Shown here in pieces: positions 22,267 through 31,734 of a DNA stretch of 64,000 nt; within the stretch, counting starts at the first letter, position 1, and each line of letters starts with the position of its first letter. Below the pieces are notes generated by a model that saw only the letters and a list, made by a program, of their open reading frames with translations, was not told the origin of the DNA and searched no databases. This DNA is from Megalonaias nervosa (Eukaryota > Mollusca > Bivalvia > Unionida > Unionidae). Made by a program: the position numbers and the translations under genes. The stretch is taken from assembly GCA_016617855.1 (NCBI GenBank), contig JAECUM010033652.1, forward strand, positions 1-64,000. Reading direction: 5' to 3'.

Positions 22267-23496
22267 TTAATAGTCTAGAATCACTTCTCTCAAAATTTTG
22301 ACTTCAAGAGTACTGTCTAATTTTGAATACAAGAAGACGTTCTCCGTGTGCTCAAGAGCTTAATCAGGCTGATTTTATATGGTGGAAATGTTCCTCATCG
22401 CTGCCTTGGTCTGAAGTGAAATCAAAACCCACAAGACGTAACTTCCTGCATAATCTTCGTACTAAATGCCGCGGATGCTGGTACCTAACTGTCCCGTAGA
22501 CATGTAAGATCTCAAGATATTTCTCTTGCCAAAGTTAGGTTTGAAGGTTCTGGTTCACAAGGTCTGGCCATCTCGACTGAATTCTCTCTTGGACGCTTTG
22601 TATTGCATAAACTCGAAATTATTTCAATGATAAGTCCTTTGAGGGCTGCATTGCTGATGATGCCGATGGTTAAAACATTTGGGTAACTGTCCTTGGAAAA
22701 CATGACCGGAATCCAGAGTGAATGGTAAAGGTATTCACTTCCACCCTTCGTATCGGATACTTCGCTGTCGTTCTGCTCAAAGTGTGACTGATGTCGTTTC
22801 CAGCTTGAGGCAACACTTCAACAATGCGCACGTAGAGTTGCCCTACTGAGATGACAGTTTTGTGTCCGTTAGCGTGAGCCATAATATGGAAAACGGAACT
22901 GCTTCGATTCCGTCTCAAGCGAACATCCACCTCGTACAACACATACTTGTTTTGTAACCACATGTCCAAATGCAAACGATACATCAGATCTAAACTAAGC
23001 CTTTGTTTGATTTTTTTTCGACGATCGTTAAATCCCACTTCCATGGCTGTGTTGTTGATCTTCTCCAGCTTGTCAGGTTTGTATACCGCGGAAGCATCCA
23101 CTTGTATGTTCTTGGCTTCATTTCCGTACGTCAAGAGATTTTCTAGGTACGCCAGTAAGGGTAAGTATTCATGCTGCTGTTGACCAGTTTGTTATTCAAG
23201 TAACTATCCACTTCGCTGAACAATGAATGCATGATATTGTTGACGGGTACTACTCAAGCGTCGCAGGCTGGATTACTGTTGTTCATCTCTGAGAACTTTG
23301 ACTTTCAAGTACAAGTTATTGTTATTCAGATCGATGCAATCTTCGGTCTGTCATTTGATTTAAAGTTCGATAGGGGCTGAGATAGTCAAAGATGAAATTC
23401 CACCCCTTGTGATTATTTCATCATCGTCATAGTGGGTGGCATTGCAAATAAATTCAATTCTAACTTGGAACATTTGCGAGAATCTGGGTGCATCAT
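22267..23496 (-). pseudogene. Polinton/Maverick major capsid protein relic (F54H12.2-like family)
   Basis: The double jelly-roll capsid family, often labelled F54H12.2-like in invertebrate genomes. From the methionine at 23496, MMHPDSRKCSKLELNLFAMP matches the family start. Then come PVNNIMHSLFSEVD and YLNNKLVNSSMNTYPY (23260-23160), NLLTYGNEAKNIQVDASAVY, a long intact block at 23134-22670 containing RLHLDMWLQNKYVLYEVDVR, GQLYVRIVEV and TAKYPIRRVEVNTFTIHSG, then NFGKRNILRSYMSTG, and finally ENVFLYSKLDSTLEV to a TAA at 22267-22269. The span would code for about 409 residues, near the family length, but it contains at least two frameshifts and several stops. The protease relic follows downstream. 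The identification is strong although the gene is dead. Confidence 0.8.
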
Positions 23497-23749
23497 TTCT
23501 TTAGTAATCAAAGGCGTCTAGTTCTAAGGCTGTTCTTCATTTGTTAGTCAGTATCGCAACCTGTGTATGAGCTCTGAAGGGATTTCATCGTCAATTTATG
23601 CCTTGTCCTGGGGCGTTGAAGATAAAGGAATGCCTTGGCTAGCAGCATACAGCGCATTGATATGGGTCTCTCGAGGAGCCAAATGGTCTTTTTTAGTTTA
23701 TAGCAACACATTTTAGCCGGCTCTCAAGAAGGCTTTTGGGGTTTGGTTT

Positions 23750-23885
23750 ATCGATGATGCGTCAAAGCGGCATCATTCAAAGCTTGCAGTCATTGTGTCA
23801 CCATCGGTTTTAAGATGGGGCCACCGTATGAAAAGTAGATTTGAGCATTTCTCCTAAACCACGTCCTCGTTGTCGAGCGACTACT
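23750..23885 (-). pseudogene. Possible Polinton minor virion protein fragment
   Basis: On the - strand just upstream of the capsid relic, QRGRGLGEMLKSTFHTVAP continues after a one-base shift as ILKPMV. Polintons and adintoviruses often carry a small protein with a Gly-rich RGxGLG start followed by an amphipathic helix beside the capsid gene. The match is short and from memory of the family pattern, so it is tentative. Confidence 0.35.
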
Positions 23886-24419
23886 TGGTGCACATGATAC
23901 ATGACTTACAAGTCGCTTACTTAGCTTCAAGACGGTTAAAGGTTGGGGTAATCGGAATAAACATGTTCTTTTGGCCTTTTAACCTTGGGAGCTGTAGAAC
24001 AAATATTGATGATGCACTTAATGGTGTTTGGGTTCAGGTCACATATTTCAGCTAGGAAGGTCATTTCACTTAATTTCTTATTGGATAGCTGCTACAGGGC
24101 CTGACCTTGTTGGCAAGCAGAATACTCAGGAAATGATTATTAGACCATCGATCTGGTTTTGAAACTGGGTCTTAGTTTATTTTATAAGGGATGTTTACTT
24201 GAGAATTAATTATTCCAATCTTAAATATCAGTCTTATCGGAGTCATTTAATTGTGTTCAGTTGAGGGGATTTAATTAATTGATTTCATCTATTCATTGAA
24301 ATTGCAAGGTGCTTATAAACATTGGATTAAGTAGCTGTTTGGGGATTACTGTCAATTCATTTGAAGGCATTTTAAATTATATCATTATGATATATTAAAA
24401 CAGTTAGCACATCAAACAA
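23886..24419. other. No gene recognised
   Basis: AT-rich spacer upstream of the capsid relic. The 61-codon + frame at 23870-24055 has no recognisable domain. Confidence 0.5.
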
Positions 24420-24640
24420 TTCCAGACTATTGACAAATCAGAATAATAGTATTCACTTCATTCAGAACACCAATGGAACTCATTTGGAATACTCGGTACT
24501 TTTGGGCTTGTGATAGAACTTCTAAGACCTTTTAGGATTTCATTCACCATACTGTAAGTTATTGATACGTTTTCACTCTGTAATTTCGTGAAATAAATTA
24601 CTTGTTCAATTATACAAAACCTGTTGGTTTTACATCTTTC
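24420..24640 (+). repeat. Dispersed repeat family A, copy 2
   Basis: Best-preserved copy: TCATTTGGAATACTCGGTAC, CTTGTGATAGAACTTCTAAG, TTTAGGATTTCATTCACCAT, ACTGTAAGTTA. The inverted copy at 51170-51490 carries ACTTGTGATAGAACTTTCAGG and AAGATTTCATTCTCCATA. Confidence 0.6.
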
Positions 24641-25429
24641 CTGTTACGTAGCTTAAGACCATAAGGTCCTAACGACTGTAACGAATATATTTATGGCGAC
24701 TTTAGTTTGATATTTTAATATAGTGACAGAAATGAATAATTTACTGTTTGCCTGAAATATTATTTGTTTTTAATATATTCTAAAACCCAAGTCCCAATTT
24801 ATTTGAAGCTTTCAGATGATTGTGCAGTCATATGAGTCTTTGGAAATTGTTAAAATTCAGCGGCAGAGTGTCTGTGCGCCTTCTTTCTTCGTCTTGATCA
24901 TTCTCGTAACACATTTCCGTATTGAATTTATATGAGGTTATCAGCCTTAGCATACATGTTGGATCGTTTAAGATACGAAAGATTCAGGGTGGGTTTTTTT
25001 TAGCAGCATACACAACTATCTGTATGCTGTATTGCATCTTTAATCTTGAAATGTATTAGCAAATCTAGACAAACATGAGGACGAGCTTACTAATCAGAAT
25101 GTGCAGGCTGATAGATGGTGTGTGTGTGTGGGGGGGGGGTGTATGTATACAGCAATGTCATAGTTCATACATTGTGCATTTTAAAACCATTTGAAATTAA
25201 AACCTTTGAGGGAAAGCTAGAAACTGATATTCATTTCAACGTACACACAAATTAAGATACAACTGAGATGATGATGATGCACTCGTATATGCTGGTAAGG
25301 AATTGTCATATAGTCTTTGTAACACGTGTTCAACATCTTCTCTCCTGAGATGAGCGTAGATATATCTTTCATAGATTCTTGTGATTTGTCTTTTGAATAA
25401 ATCATAAAATAGTTTGTGTATTGTGTCTG
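24641..25429. other. No confident gene; short poly-G at about 25131-25138
   Basis: The 25217-25451 part contains - strand frames rich in charged residues (HLRREDVEHVLQRLYDN) that follow the second capsid relic. I do not recognise them as capsid sequence and leave them unassigned. Confidence 0.4.
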
Positions 25430-26250
25430 ACAAGGATGATCCCTTAGACATCCCTTACTATGTTCTCTGACTATTTTGTCAGCCACGCCACGTGCACAAC
25501 AAGATGCTGAAGGTTGTACTTGTTTTGGCCATCTTGACATCATGACTGTATTTTTGTCTTTTTGAAAACATGATCCAGATGCAATGGTGAAGGCTTCCCA
25601 CCAATCGTCGTAGAGGGTACTTGGTTGTCGTCCGGCTAAGAGTTTGACTGATGTTGTTTCCCACTTGGGTGAGACGTCCACGTGGTGCATGTAAATTGTC
25701 ACTTCTTCGACACTCATTTTGTACTCGTTAAAATTAGCTATCAAATGATCAGTGTTCGATTTCGATTTTGTGACAACAACCATCCACTCCATTCAACCAA
25801 TACTTATTTTAGAAACCCATGTCTAGGTGCAAATGATCCGTTATTGTGTCTTTGTTTGTGAGGATCATCATCGTGATGTTCACCGTGTCCAGAATCAAAA
25901 TTCTACACCACGGAGACATTCAGATGTGTGTTTTCTTTGATTCTTAACCGCAACTTAAGAGATTGTCCAGGTACGCTTGTTAAGGGTAAGCGTCAATGCT
26001 GCTCCTCTCTAGTTTGCTATTCAGGTACAAATTCACTTCACTGAACAACGAATGCATGCAATTGTTTACTGGAGCTACTCAATACTCGAGCATCGGCGCC
26101 TGAAATGCTATTGTGCTCCAAAAACATTGATTTCCAGATACGTGTATCTCTTAATCAGATCGAGGTAATGTTCTATTTGTCTTTGGTTTTCAACTAATCA
26201 AAACGTGGTGAGGTAATCAAAGACTTCGAATTCAGTCTCCGGTGTTTAAC
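25430..26250 (-). pseudogene. Second Polinton major capsid protein relic
   Basis: On the - strand the same landmarks as at 22267-23496 recur in more decayed form: NCMHSLFSEVNLYLNSKLE (about 26065-26010), AYLDNLLSCG (25975-25945), HLHLDMGF and NKYWLNGVD (25835-25780), then GNNISQTLSRTTTKYPLRRL with FTIASGSCFQKDKNTVMM and RWPKQV in a second frame (25660-25520). Stops and frameshifts are frequent. The copy is diverged from the first, so it comes from a separate insertion or an old duplication. After about 25500 similarity to the capsid family ends. The 191-codon frame at 25217-25792 mixes capsid and unassigned sequence and is not a real gene. Confidence 0.7.
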
Positions 26251-26619
26251 ATTTCTTACCTTTTTCTGGTTTGTTACGTTCCAAACCAATATACATAGCT
26301 CTATTTTACCGCTTGAAAGGTTGTTTGCTTACCGTTTTTCGTGATTTTCCTTTAACAATTTTGTCTTCATTTGTATCTTTGTTTCCTCTGTTGACGAAGG
26401 TGTCGATATCATTTGTTTTCACCCAAGCTTTCCTTTCATCTCGTTTGGGAGTATTGGAAGAGGCCGTCGCATTAGAAGGAGTTGCAGATAGAGTTTCAAG
26501 CACTTCTCTTGTTTCGTTTTCTTCTTCCAACCCTGTGGCCTTGAACTGTATCATCTTTCATGTCTTTTGTATTTCAATTTTCATGACATACTTGAAATCT
26601 TGTTGAGGTTTTCAGCTGT
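26251..26619 (-). other. Unassigned 82-codon frame and spacer
   Basis: A - strand frame at 26306-26554 (MIQFKATGLEEENETREVL start) is Glu/Thr/Asn/Lys-rich and low in complexity. It lies between the second capsid relic and the polymerase-N-terminus-like block. It could be a disordered Polinton protein or chance. No motif recognised. Confidence 0.3.
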
Positions 26620-27010
26620 TTTGTCTAAAGCCGTCTGATGAACAGCTGAGTTCATTTCAAAGTCTCTAACAATAATTCCCATAAATCTGGAATGAAACCC
26701 ACTTTCTCCGGTGGCATTGGTGACATGAAATGTTTAAATTCACAGTGTATGTAAAACCGTTAGTCGTAATTTTGTGGAAGTCTCTTTTTGGGTCTCTCGT
26801 GGCTGAAATTAATCTTTAGGAACTATGGGGCGACATCCCTTCTTGGTTGAGCTTGAATTTCATGTTCTTGTAGTTGAGGATGATTGTGTTTAGTCTGGGT
26901 CAAATAGGTCGTCTTCATAATTGATGGGAATAAACTTGGGCTAAAATTTCACTCCGCGTATGCAGTGACACCGAAAGTCATCGTCGTCTTTGATCTCCTT
27001 CTAGCTTTGA
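26620..27010 (-). pseudogene. Candidate N-terminal part of Polinton protein-primed DNA polymerase, copy 1
   Basis: On the - strand one frame gives CHCIRGVKF, a stop, then FIPINYEDDLFDPD; another gives FQPRETQKETSTKLR; a third gives RFYIHCEFKHF and FIPDLWELLLETLK. The same series of blocks occurs at 43780-44420, where the next part (DLTSSKFLDKIQQVQKS and PLHIMHIQN) resembles the conserved start of Polinton type-B polymerases. Two independently decayed copies keeping the same order support a real coding ancestor. The polymerase assignment is inference from the pattern and from nearby Polinton genes on the same strand. Confidence 0.45.
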
Positions 27011-27039
27011 AACTATACTTCCAATAATATTTTGGACTA

Positions 27040-27480
27040 ATTCAATCGAGATAGAAAACAAGATACGCACTATATCTGTCAAGAAAAATTAGTTTGCTCC
27101 AGAAGGTCCAGAAAGGTATTGGACGGAGAAAAGTGAGACAAAAGTAATGATACCTACTGTGAATGTTAAGATAAAGGCATTGATCTTCATAGTGTCCCAA
27201 GAAAAAAAGAGAACTAGGAGACAACGCATTTATCAGAAGCAGCAGAAAGAAACCCCAAAGAACCCATACCCGTCACGAAAGTCAAGAGGACTAGAAAAGT
27301 AGAAAAAAACCGAAAGTAGACGAACCCTTGGCAGTGAAAATATTCAAAAGAGAAAGACATTGAAAGAAAGAAGAAAATGGACTTGTGCAATGGCTATGAA
27401 ATTTGATTGTAATTCTGATTTAACAAGAACATACCAAAGAATACACGTAAGTGAATCTTTTTCTTGATTTGTTCTTTTAG
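27040..27480 (+). repeat. Block shared with 44500-45000, with decayed zinc-knuckle-like coding
   Basis: The two blocks align on the + strand, clearly in GAAAGAAAGAAGAAAATGGA (27362 on) and in AATCTTTTTCTTGATTTG (27451 on). In one frame this copy reads TYCEC, a stop, DKGIDLHSVPRKKE. The 45-kb copy reads IDRKGHWSTESPKKR at the same place. Together they suggest an ancestral CCHC knuckle followed by a Lys/Arg/Glu-rich tail. Neither copy can code now. Confidence 0.45.
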
Positions 27481-27520
27481 TATGAATAAGATCTGCACAT
27501 CCTAACACATACTGACACAG

Positions 27521-27521
<1 letters not shown>

Positions 27522-27558
<37 letters not shown>
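27522..27558. repeat. (CA)n microsatellite
   Basis: About 18 CA units. Confidence 0.95.
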
Positions 27559-27561
<3 letters not shown>

Positions 27562-27689
27562 CACTCATTATATCATGGAGAGAAGATTTATTTGTATTGA
27601 CAACCATTCAGTAATATCTCTGTATTCTAAGAGCCAGAGGAGGCCCTAAAAAGGGTCTTTGGGTTCAATATTGATGGATTTAGCATCAT

Positions 27690-27920
27690 CAGTTGTATCT
27701 GTCTTAATCGTTTTTCAAGGCCATGCCTTACTCGTGTTGTTATAGTGGTAGTAGAAGTTGCTGCTGTAGCTGGCTACCCACAGGAATCTACTTGCAAGCT
27801 TTTCACGTACATACTTTGCCCGTGTCCGAGAATGGAAGCCAGTCGGACATAGAGGAGATGTCAGTGATCGGTAAATGCGAGTATCTTAGACCAATCTCAA
27901 CCACTTATAAAGCTAGCGAA
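27690..27920 (-). repeat. SINE copy related to 14930-15180
   Basis: Plus-strand GTCAGTGATCGGTAAATGCG, AGTATCTTAGACCA and CTCAACCAC align with GGCACTGATCGATAAAGGCG, AGTGATTTAGACCA and CTCGGCCACC of the 15-kb SINE, and CACAGGAATCTACTTGCAAG aligns with CACAAGGGAAGCTACTGACA. The A box is more decayed. The 145-codon + frame at 27723-28160 starts inside this SINE, so it is probably not a gene. Confidence 0.55.
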
Positions 27921-28379
27921 ATTATGATTTACCCTCAGTATTACGTTCCCGTATGGGTCTATATCGTCGCCAAGTGTTTAATACCAGATTGGGCCTATAA
28001 ACTATTTACGTTGTTTAACATGGAAGGCCGAATTAGGCCAATACCGTCAACCTGTAGTCCTCATGGTAAACGTTACACAAGCACACAACTTGGATTTAAC
28101 ACGAATTGTCCCATTTATATAAGAATTACAATAAAAAATCAAGAGCAGCACAAATTTTAAAAAAATATAGTTCCACGTTCCAGTCAGGCAAAAAGCAAAA
28201 TGCGTCAGCTTTGTTATATTGTCACGTACTATTCAGAGCATATTTTATCCAAACTCAATTACTAATTACCCGCATTGTCTTTTCATCTCTTCAATTTCCT
28301 GTTTTGTTGATCTTTTGCAAATTACGTCTAGCTAAAATACTTTTATATTTTATACTTTTCTATTTTACTTTCAGTTTGT

Positions 28380-28426
<47 letters not shown>

Positions 28427-29096
28427 GAAATCAAGAAAAGCTGTTGGAATGATTCTTATCTGCATTAACACTGACAAAGTGCAATAAAACATTTTTACGT
28501 GCCAGTGGATGGACAAAGTTTGATAAAGTGCGACTAAGAAGAAAAGAAAAAATTCAAAAAATGCTAAATGGTCCCAGCTAGACGGTTCTTATCTATGGGA
28601 AATTTGGCCTAAATGAACAAAATCTGTCCTTCTCACTGCAGCCACCCGACACAAAGGTTGCGCTGATATCTACCCAAATAAAGTACATTTTTCATGATTT
28701 TATTGTCTTTAGTAGCAATAGTAGTAGCAGTAGTAGTAGTAGTAGTAGTAGCAGTAGTTGTTGTTATTGTTATTGTTATCCCGGCACATAATTATTTTAA
28801 CAGTTTTCCTTCAAAACCTCCTTGCATAACTCTACCGGGATATAATTTCAAACGTTGATCTTTCACCAAGCCTTATCACCGTCCTTGTTTACAACTTATA
28901 ATTAGGTCAAAACATAATGCCTGTTTCGTTGTGATACACACAAGAACCCTCTCGTCTACTACTTCTGAAAAACTTTGTATTGTCATAACTCTTGTTGTAG
29001 ATGCTCCTAGTGATTCTAACATGTAGAAGTCTCGACGTTTTCGTAGATTTTGGGTAAAGTCTTTGCTTTGTATAAATATTTTTTTTAAAAATTTTC
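27921..29096. other. No gene recognised; (CT)n and (AGT)n arrays
   Basis: Contains (CT)n at 28385-28424 and (AGT)n/(GTT)n at 28711-28779. The - strand 94-codon frame at 28876-29160 runs through the Penelope-end-like motif and has no recognisable domain. Confidence 0.55.
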
Positions 29097-29131
29097 CTTG
29101 ACGAAGAGCTTGCTTAGCCCGAAACGTTGGG
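29097..29131 (+). ncRNA. Hammerhead-ribozyme-core-like motif, decayed
   Basis: TTGACGAAGAGCTTGCTTAG then CCCGAAACGTT. Spacing and order resemble the hammerhead core (CUGANGA, stem II, GAAAC) found at the ends of Penelope-like elements. The first core base is T instead of C and stem II pairs poorly. Probably inactive. Confidence 0.35.
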
Positions 29132-29159
29132 ATGCCGTTTTGAACTTTCGCCGTTATCA

Positions 29160-29162
<3 letters not shown>

Positions 29163-29219
<57 letters not shown>
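29163..29219. repeat. (TA)n microsatellite between two Penelope-like ends
   Basis: About 28 TA units. Hammerhead-like motifs point into it from both sides. Confidence 0.95.
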
Positions 29220-29224
<5 letters not shown>

Positions 29225-29251
29225 GACGAATAATGTTGTCTTGGTGTGATT

Positions 29252-29285
29252 CAATACGTTTCGGCTAATTGGATTTCATCAGCAG
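29252..29285 (-). ncRNA. Hammerhead-ribozyme-core-like motif
   Basis: On the - strand CTGATGAAATCCAATTAGCC then GAAACGT. Both hammerhead core strands (CTGATGA and GAAAC) are intact, but stem II is weak. It lies downstream of the GIY-YIG-like relic at 29353-29657 and just before the (TA)n, as expected for a Penelope-like element end. Confidence 0.45.
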
Positions 29286-29352
29286 ATTCTGGACTTAAAT
29301 AGGTGAAAGGTGACGTCTCGTACGCAATCTAAGGTCAAACATTCGCTACATG

Positions 29353-29657
29353 TCATGTTTGCTGGAAATTTCATTACAATCCCCATTGAGAATTTAGTCT
29401 TTTTTGGAGACAGTGTGTTAAGATGGTCAATCGTTAAAGATTCTTTTACTAACCTAAACTATTTGTGACTGTATATTTTATCAATACCTACAGCTAAATA
29501 ATCACATAAAGAGTGGTTATTTGTATTAATATGATTTGCAATAGGATCATCACTTGTTACAATTCCAAATGTTAGGAAGGCGTAGCTGAGTTCTTTGATA
29601 TAAATATTCTTCTGCTTGGCCTACATAGACTGTCTGTCTATATATCTTGGAGGTAAC
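29353..29657 (-). pseudogene. GIY-YIG endonuclease-like relic of a Penelope-like element
   Basis: On the - strand YVGQAEEYLYQRT matches the second half of the GIY-YIG signature. After a frameshift, GIVTSDDPIANHINTNNHSL continues the domain, and KESLTIDHLNTLSPKKTKFS supplies the glutamate-bearing motif (ES..I..LN). There is a TAG in between. Penelope-like elements carry this nuclease at the RT C-terminus. No RT was found upstream at 29660-30400, so only the 3' end of an element is present. Dead. Confidence 0.5.
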
Positions 29658-29778
29658 TGTGCGACAATCTATATATCTAACAAGCCAGATTTTTATACTC
29701 AAAATCAACAGATAATGGCAAATTAGTGGAAATGAATGGAATCACAGAAAGCTGATAGTCTCGGATTATTTGAACATC

Positions 29779-29779
<1 letters not shown>

Positions 29780-29870
<91 letters not shown>
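29780..29870. repeat. (CA)n followed by (TA)n
   Basis: About 20 CA units to 29820, then about 25 TA units to 29870. Frames across it are artefacts. Confidence 0.95.
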
Positions 29871-29871
<1 letters not shown>

Positions 29872-31198
29872 TCTTAAATGAACTGGAGGAGGACTTTTTA
29901 TCACAAATTGTGCTGTTAGCACCGGGATGTGTAAGGTCATCCACATGCGAAGGTGATTAGCTTCTGAATAAAGCCAGTAGTGATAACGGACCCCAGCTAT
30001 TCACCACTCCAAGTTTGTATAGATAATACATCAAATCCCCTGTTAGGCGAAAACGTGTGTTAGATCAGGGGTTCAGAGGTCTTAAACGTTATGCAATCAC
30101 TTTGTACAATCATGGTGATAACAGACTTCAGTGTCAAGTTGTACCTGTTGTCTGATTTCACAAGGTCATTTAGCAGGCCAGATGAGGTGAAATTCCAACC
30201 ACAGCTCCCGTTCACGCGTGTGTCCAATTACAATAAAAATAGGATGTGTTAAGAATTGTGGAAAATAATATTTAGAGGTCGTTCAAGTGAAGTATGTTTA
30301 GTGTTATTTTATATATAATGTGACGTTATCAATGGTAGCTTGTACGTTTAACGATCAAACATGTTTTTAAAGTTTTATAAATATCAACAAGAAGGCAATT
30401 ACCTAACAAGCCTGACAATATACAAATCAATTAACTTATGTCTTATACTAAATATTGGTCAGGGGAAGAGAGTGTATCTGCTGTGTAACGAAAACCCAAA
30501 TCAAGTCGTTGGAGTTGCTCATTAACAATCTGCGCTTCTGTCTTCGTTTCTGAATACCAGGTTCGGGTAGGTGGAAAAGAGATGTCTCTCACAGTCACCA
30601 CTCTATTTTAGGCCACTAAGAATGTGAGGCAGTAAACTGAATATTTATGTGTGTTGGTGGTGGTGATGGTATGGGTGTACGAGAGGACCGATGGTTTATT
30701 TGTTTACCTAGATTGGAACAACGCCTATCATAAGAACTGAAATGAGTGACATGGAAATGTCAGAAATAACCTTGCCTTTCCTATAAATTCATTTTTATAA
30801 AATGAAGTAAAACAATAATAACAACTTTGATTTTCTTTCGTTCATCATAATTTATTTGCAGATTCGCTTATCTCTTCATATGTGCAGAGTGATGGCGCTA
30901 ATTTATCAATATATAAGAAAGAGAGAGAGACAGACAGAGACAGTGAGACAGAGACAGAGAGACACAATCTCACGAAACATCCTCTTGATTTGTAATTTAG
31001 AAACTTCCTATAAATGTCACATACGTACCTCAAATGGAGCCAAGCAACATGCCCGTACGATCTGATCTATTGGGAAGAATTAAAACACAGTAAGAGGTTT
31101 TCTTAGAATCAGTTGAGAAACAGAAATTATATGTACATGGTTGTTAATATGAATTTACCCAAAGCAAATATTAGCACAAATGGTCGTAACTTCTGTGT

Positions 31199-31265
<67 letters not shown>

Positions 31266-31734
31266 GTGTTTGACACCAGTTGATTGAGGGATGTGGATGG
31301 AGTTTTTACAAACTTGCCTTTGGGCCATGATTATAAGTTTAAAATGAGATGTCTACTTGAATATGAGTTCAAGGCCTAATATTGTTTACGAGTTAGTGGC
31401 ATTTTCCGTTAGAATGATTATTTTTCCACAACATTATATTGAATTGTAGCTCAGGTGGGGATGTGTATAAATAGGGAATTGATAGACAAATAATGAATTC
31501 CTACCATATATCAGTCTACAAACTAGACATCATACGACCTTAATCCTATCTCTCTATTAGTCGTCCATATCCAGCTAAAGATTTTCGCTGACTTCATTAC
31601 TTGTGTTAAACTGAAGATAAGTGGATTTACCATTTTTGAATTATTAGAGAAAAGAAAATTGGAACCCATTCCGTGGATTGTTCGAATTTAGAAAACACAC
31701 ACAGTTATATCTCACGTATGTTTATTTCAAGAAC
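29871..31734. other. No gene recognised; (GA)-rich and (TA)n tracts
   Basis: Contains a degenerate GA/CAGA tract at 30916-30962 and (TA)n at 31202-31262. A nine-residue integrase-like SDNGPQLFT at 29979-30008 (+) has no supporting flank. Confidence 0.5.

Noticed and set aside
25217..25792. 191-codon - strand frame as one gene
   Set aside because: It crosses out of the capsid frame; the capsid similarity switches frame within it, so it is a chance open frame in a relic.
27723..28160. 145-codon + strand open frame as a new gene
   Set aside because: Its first part overlaps a SINE copy and no domain or splice support is seen.
29979..30008. SDNGPQLFT, integrase-like peptide
   Set aside because: Nine residues only; flanks contain stops and no other integrase motif in any frame.
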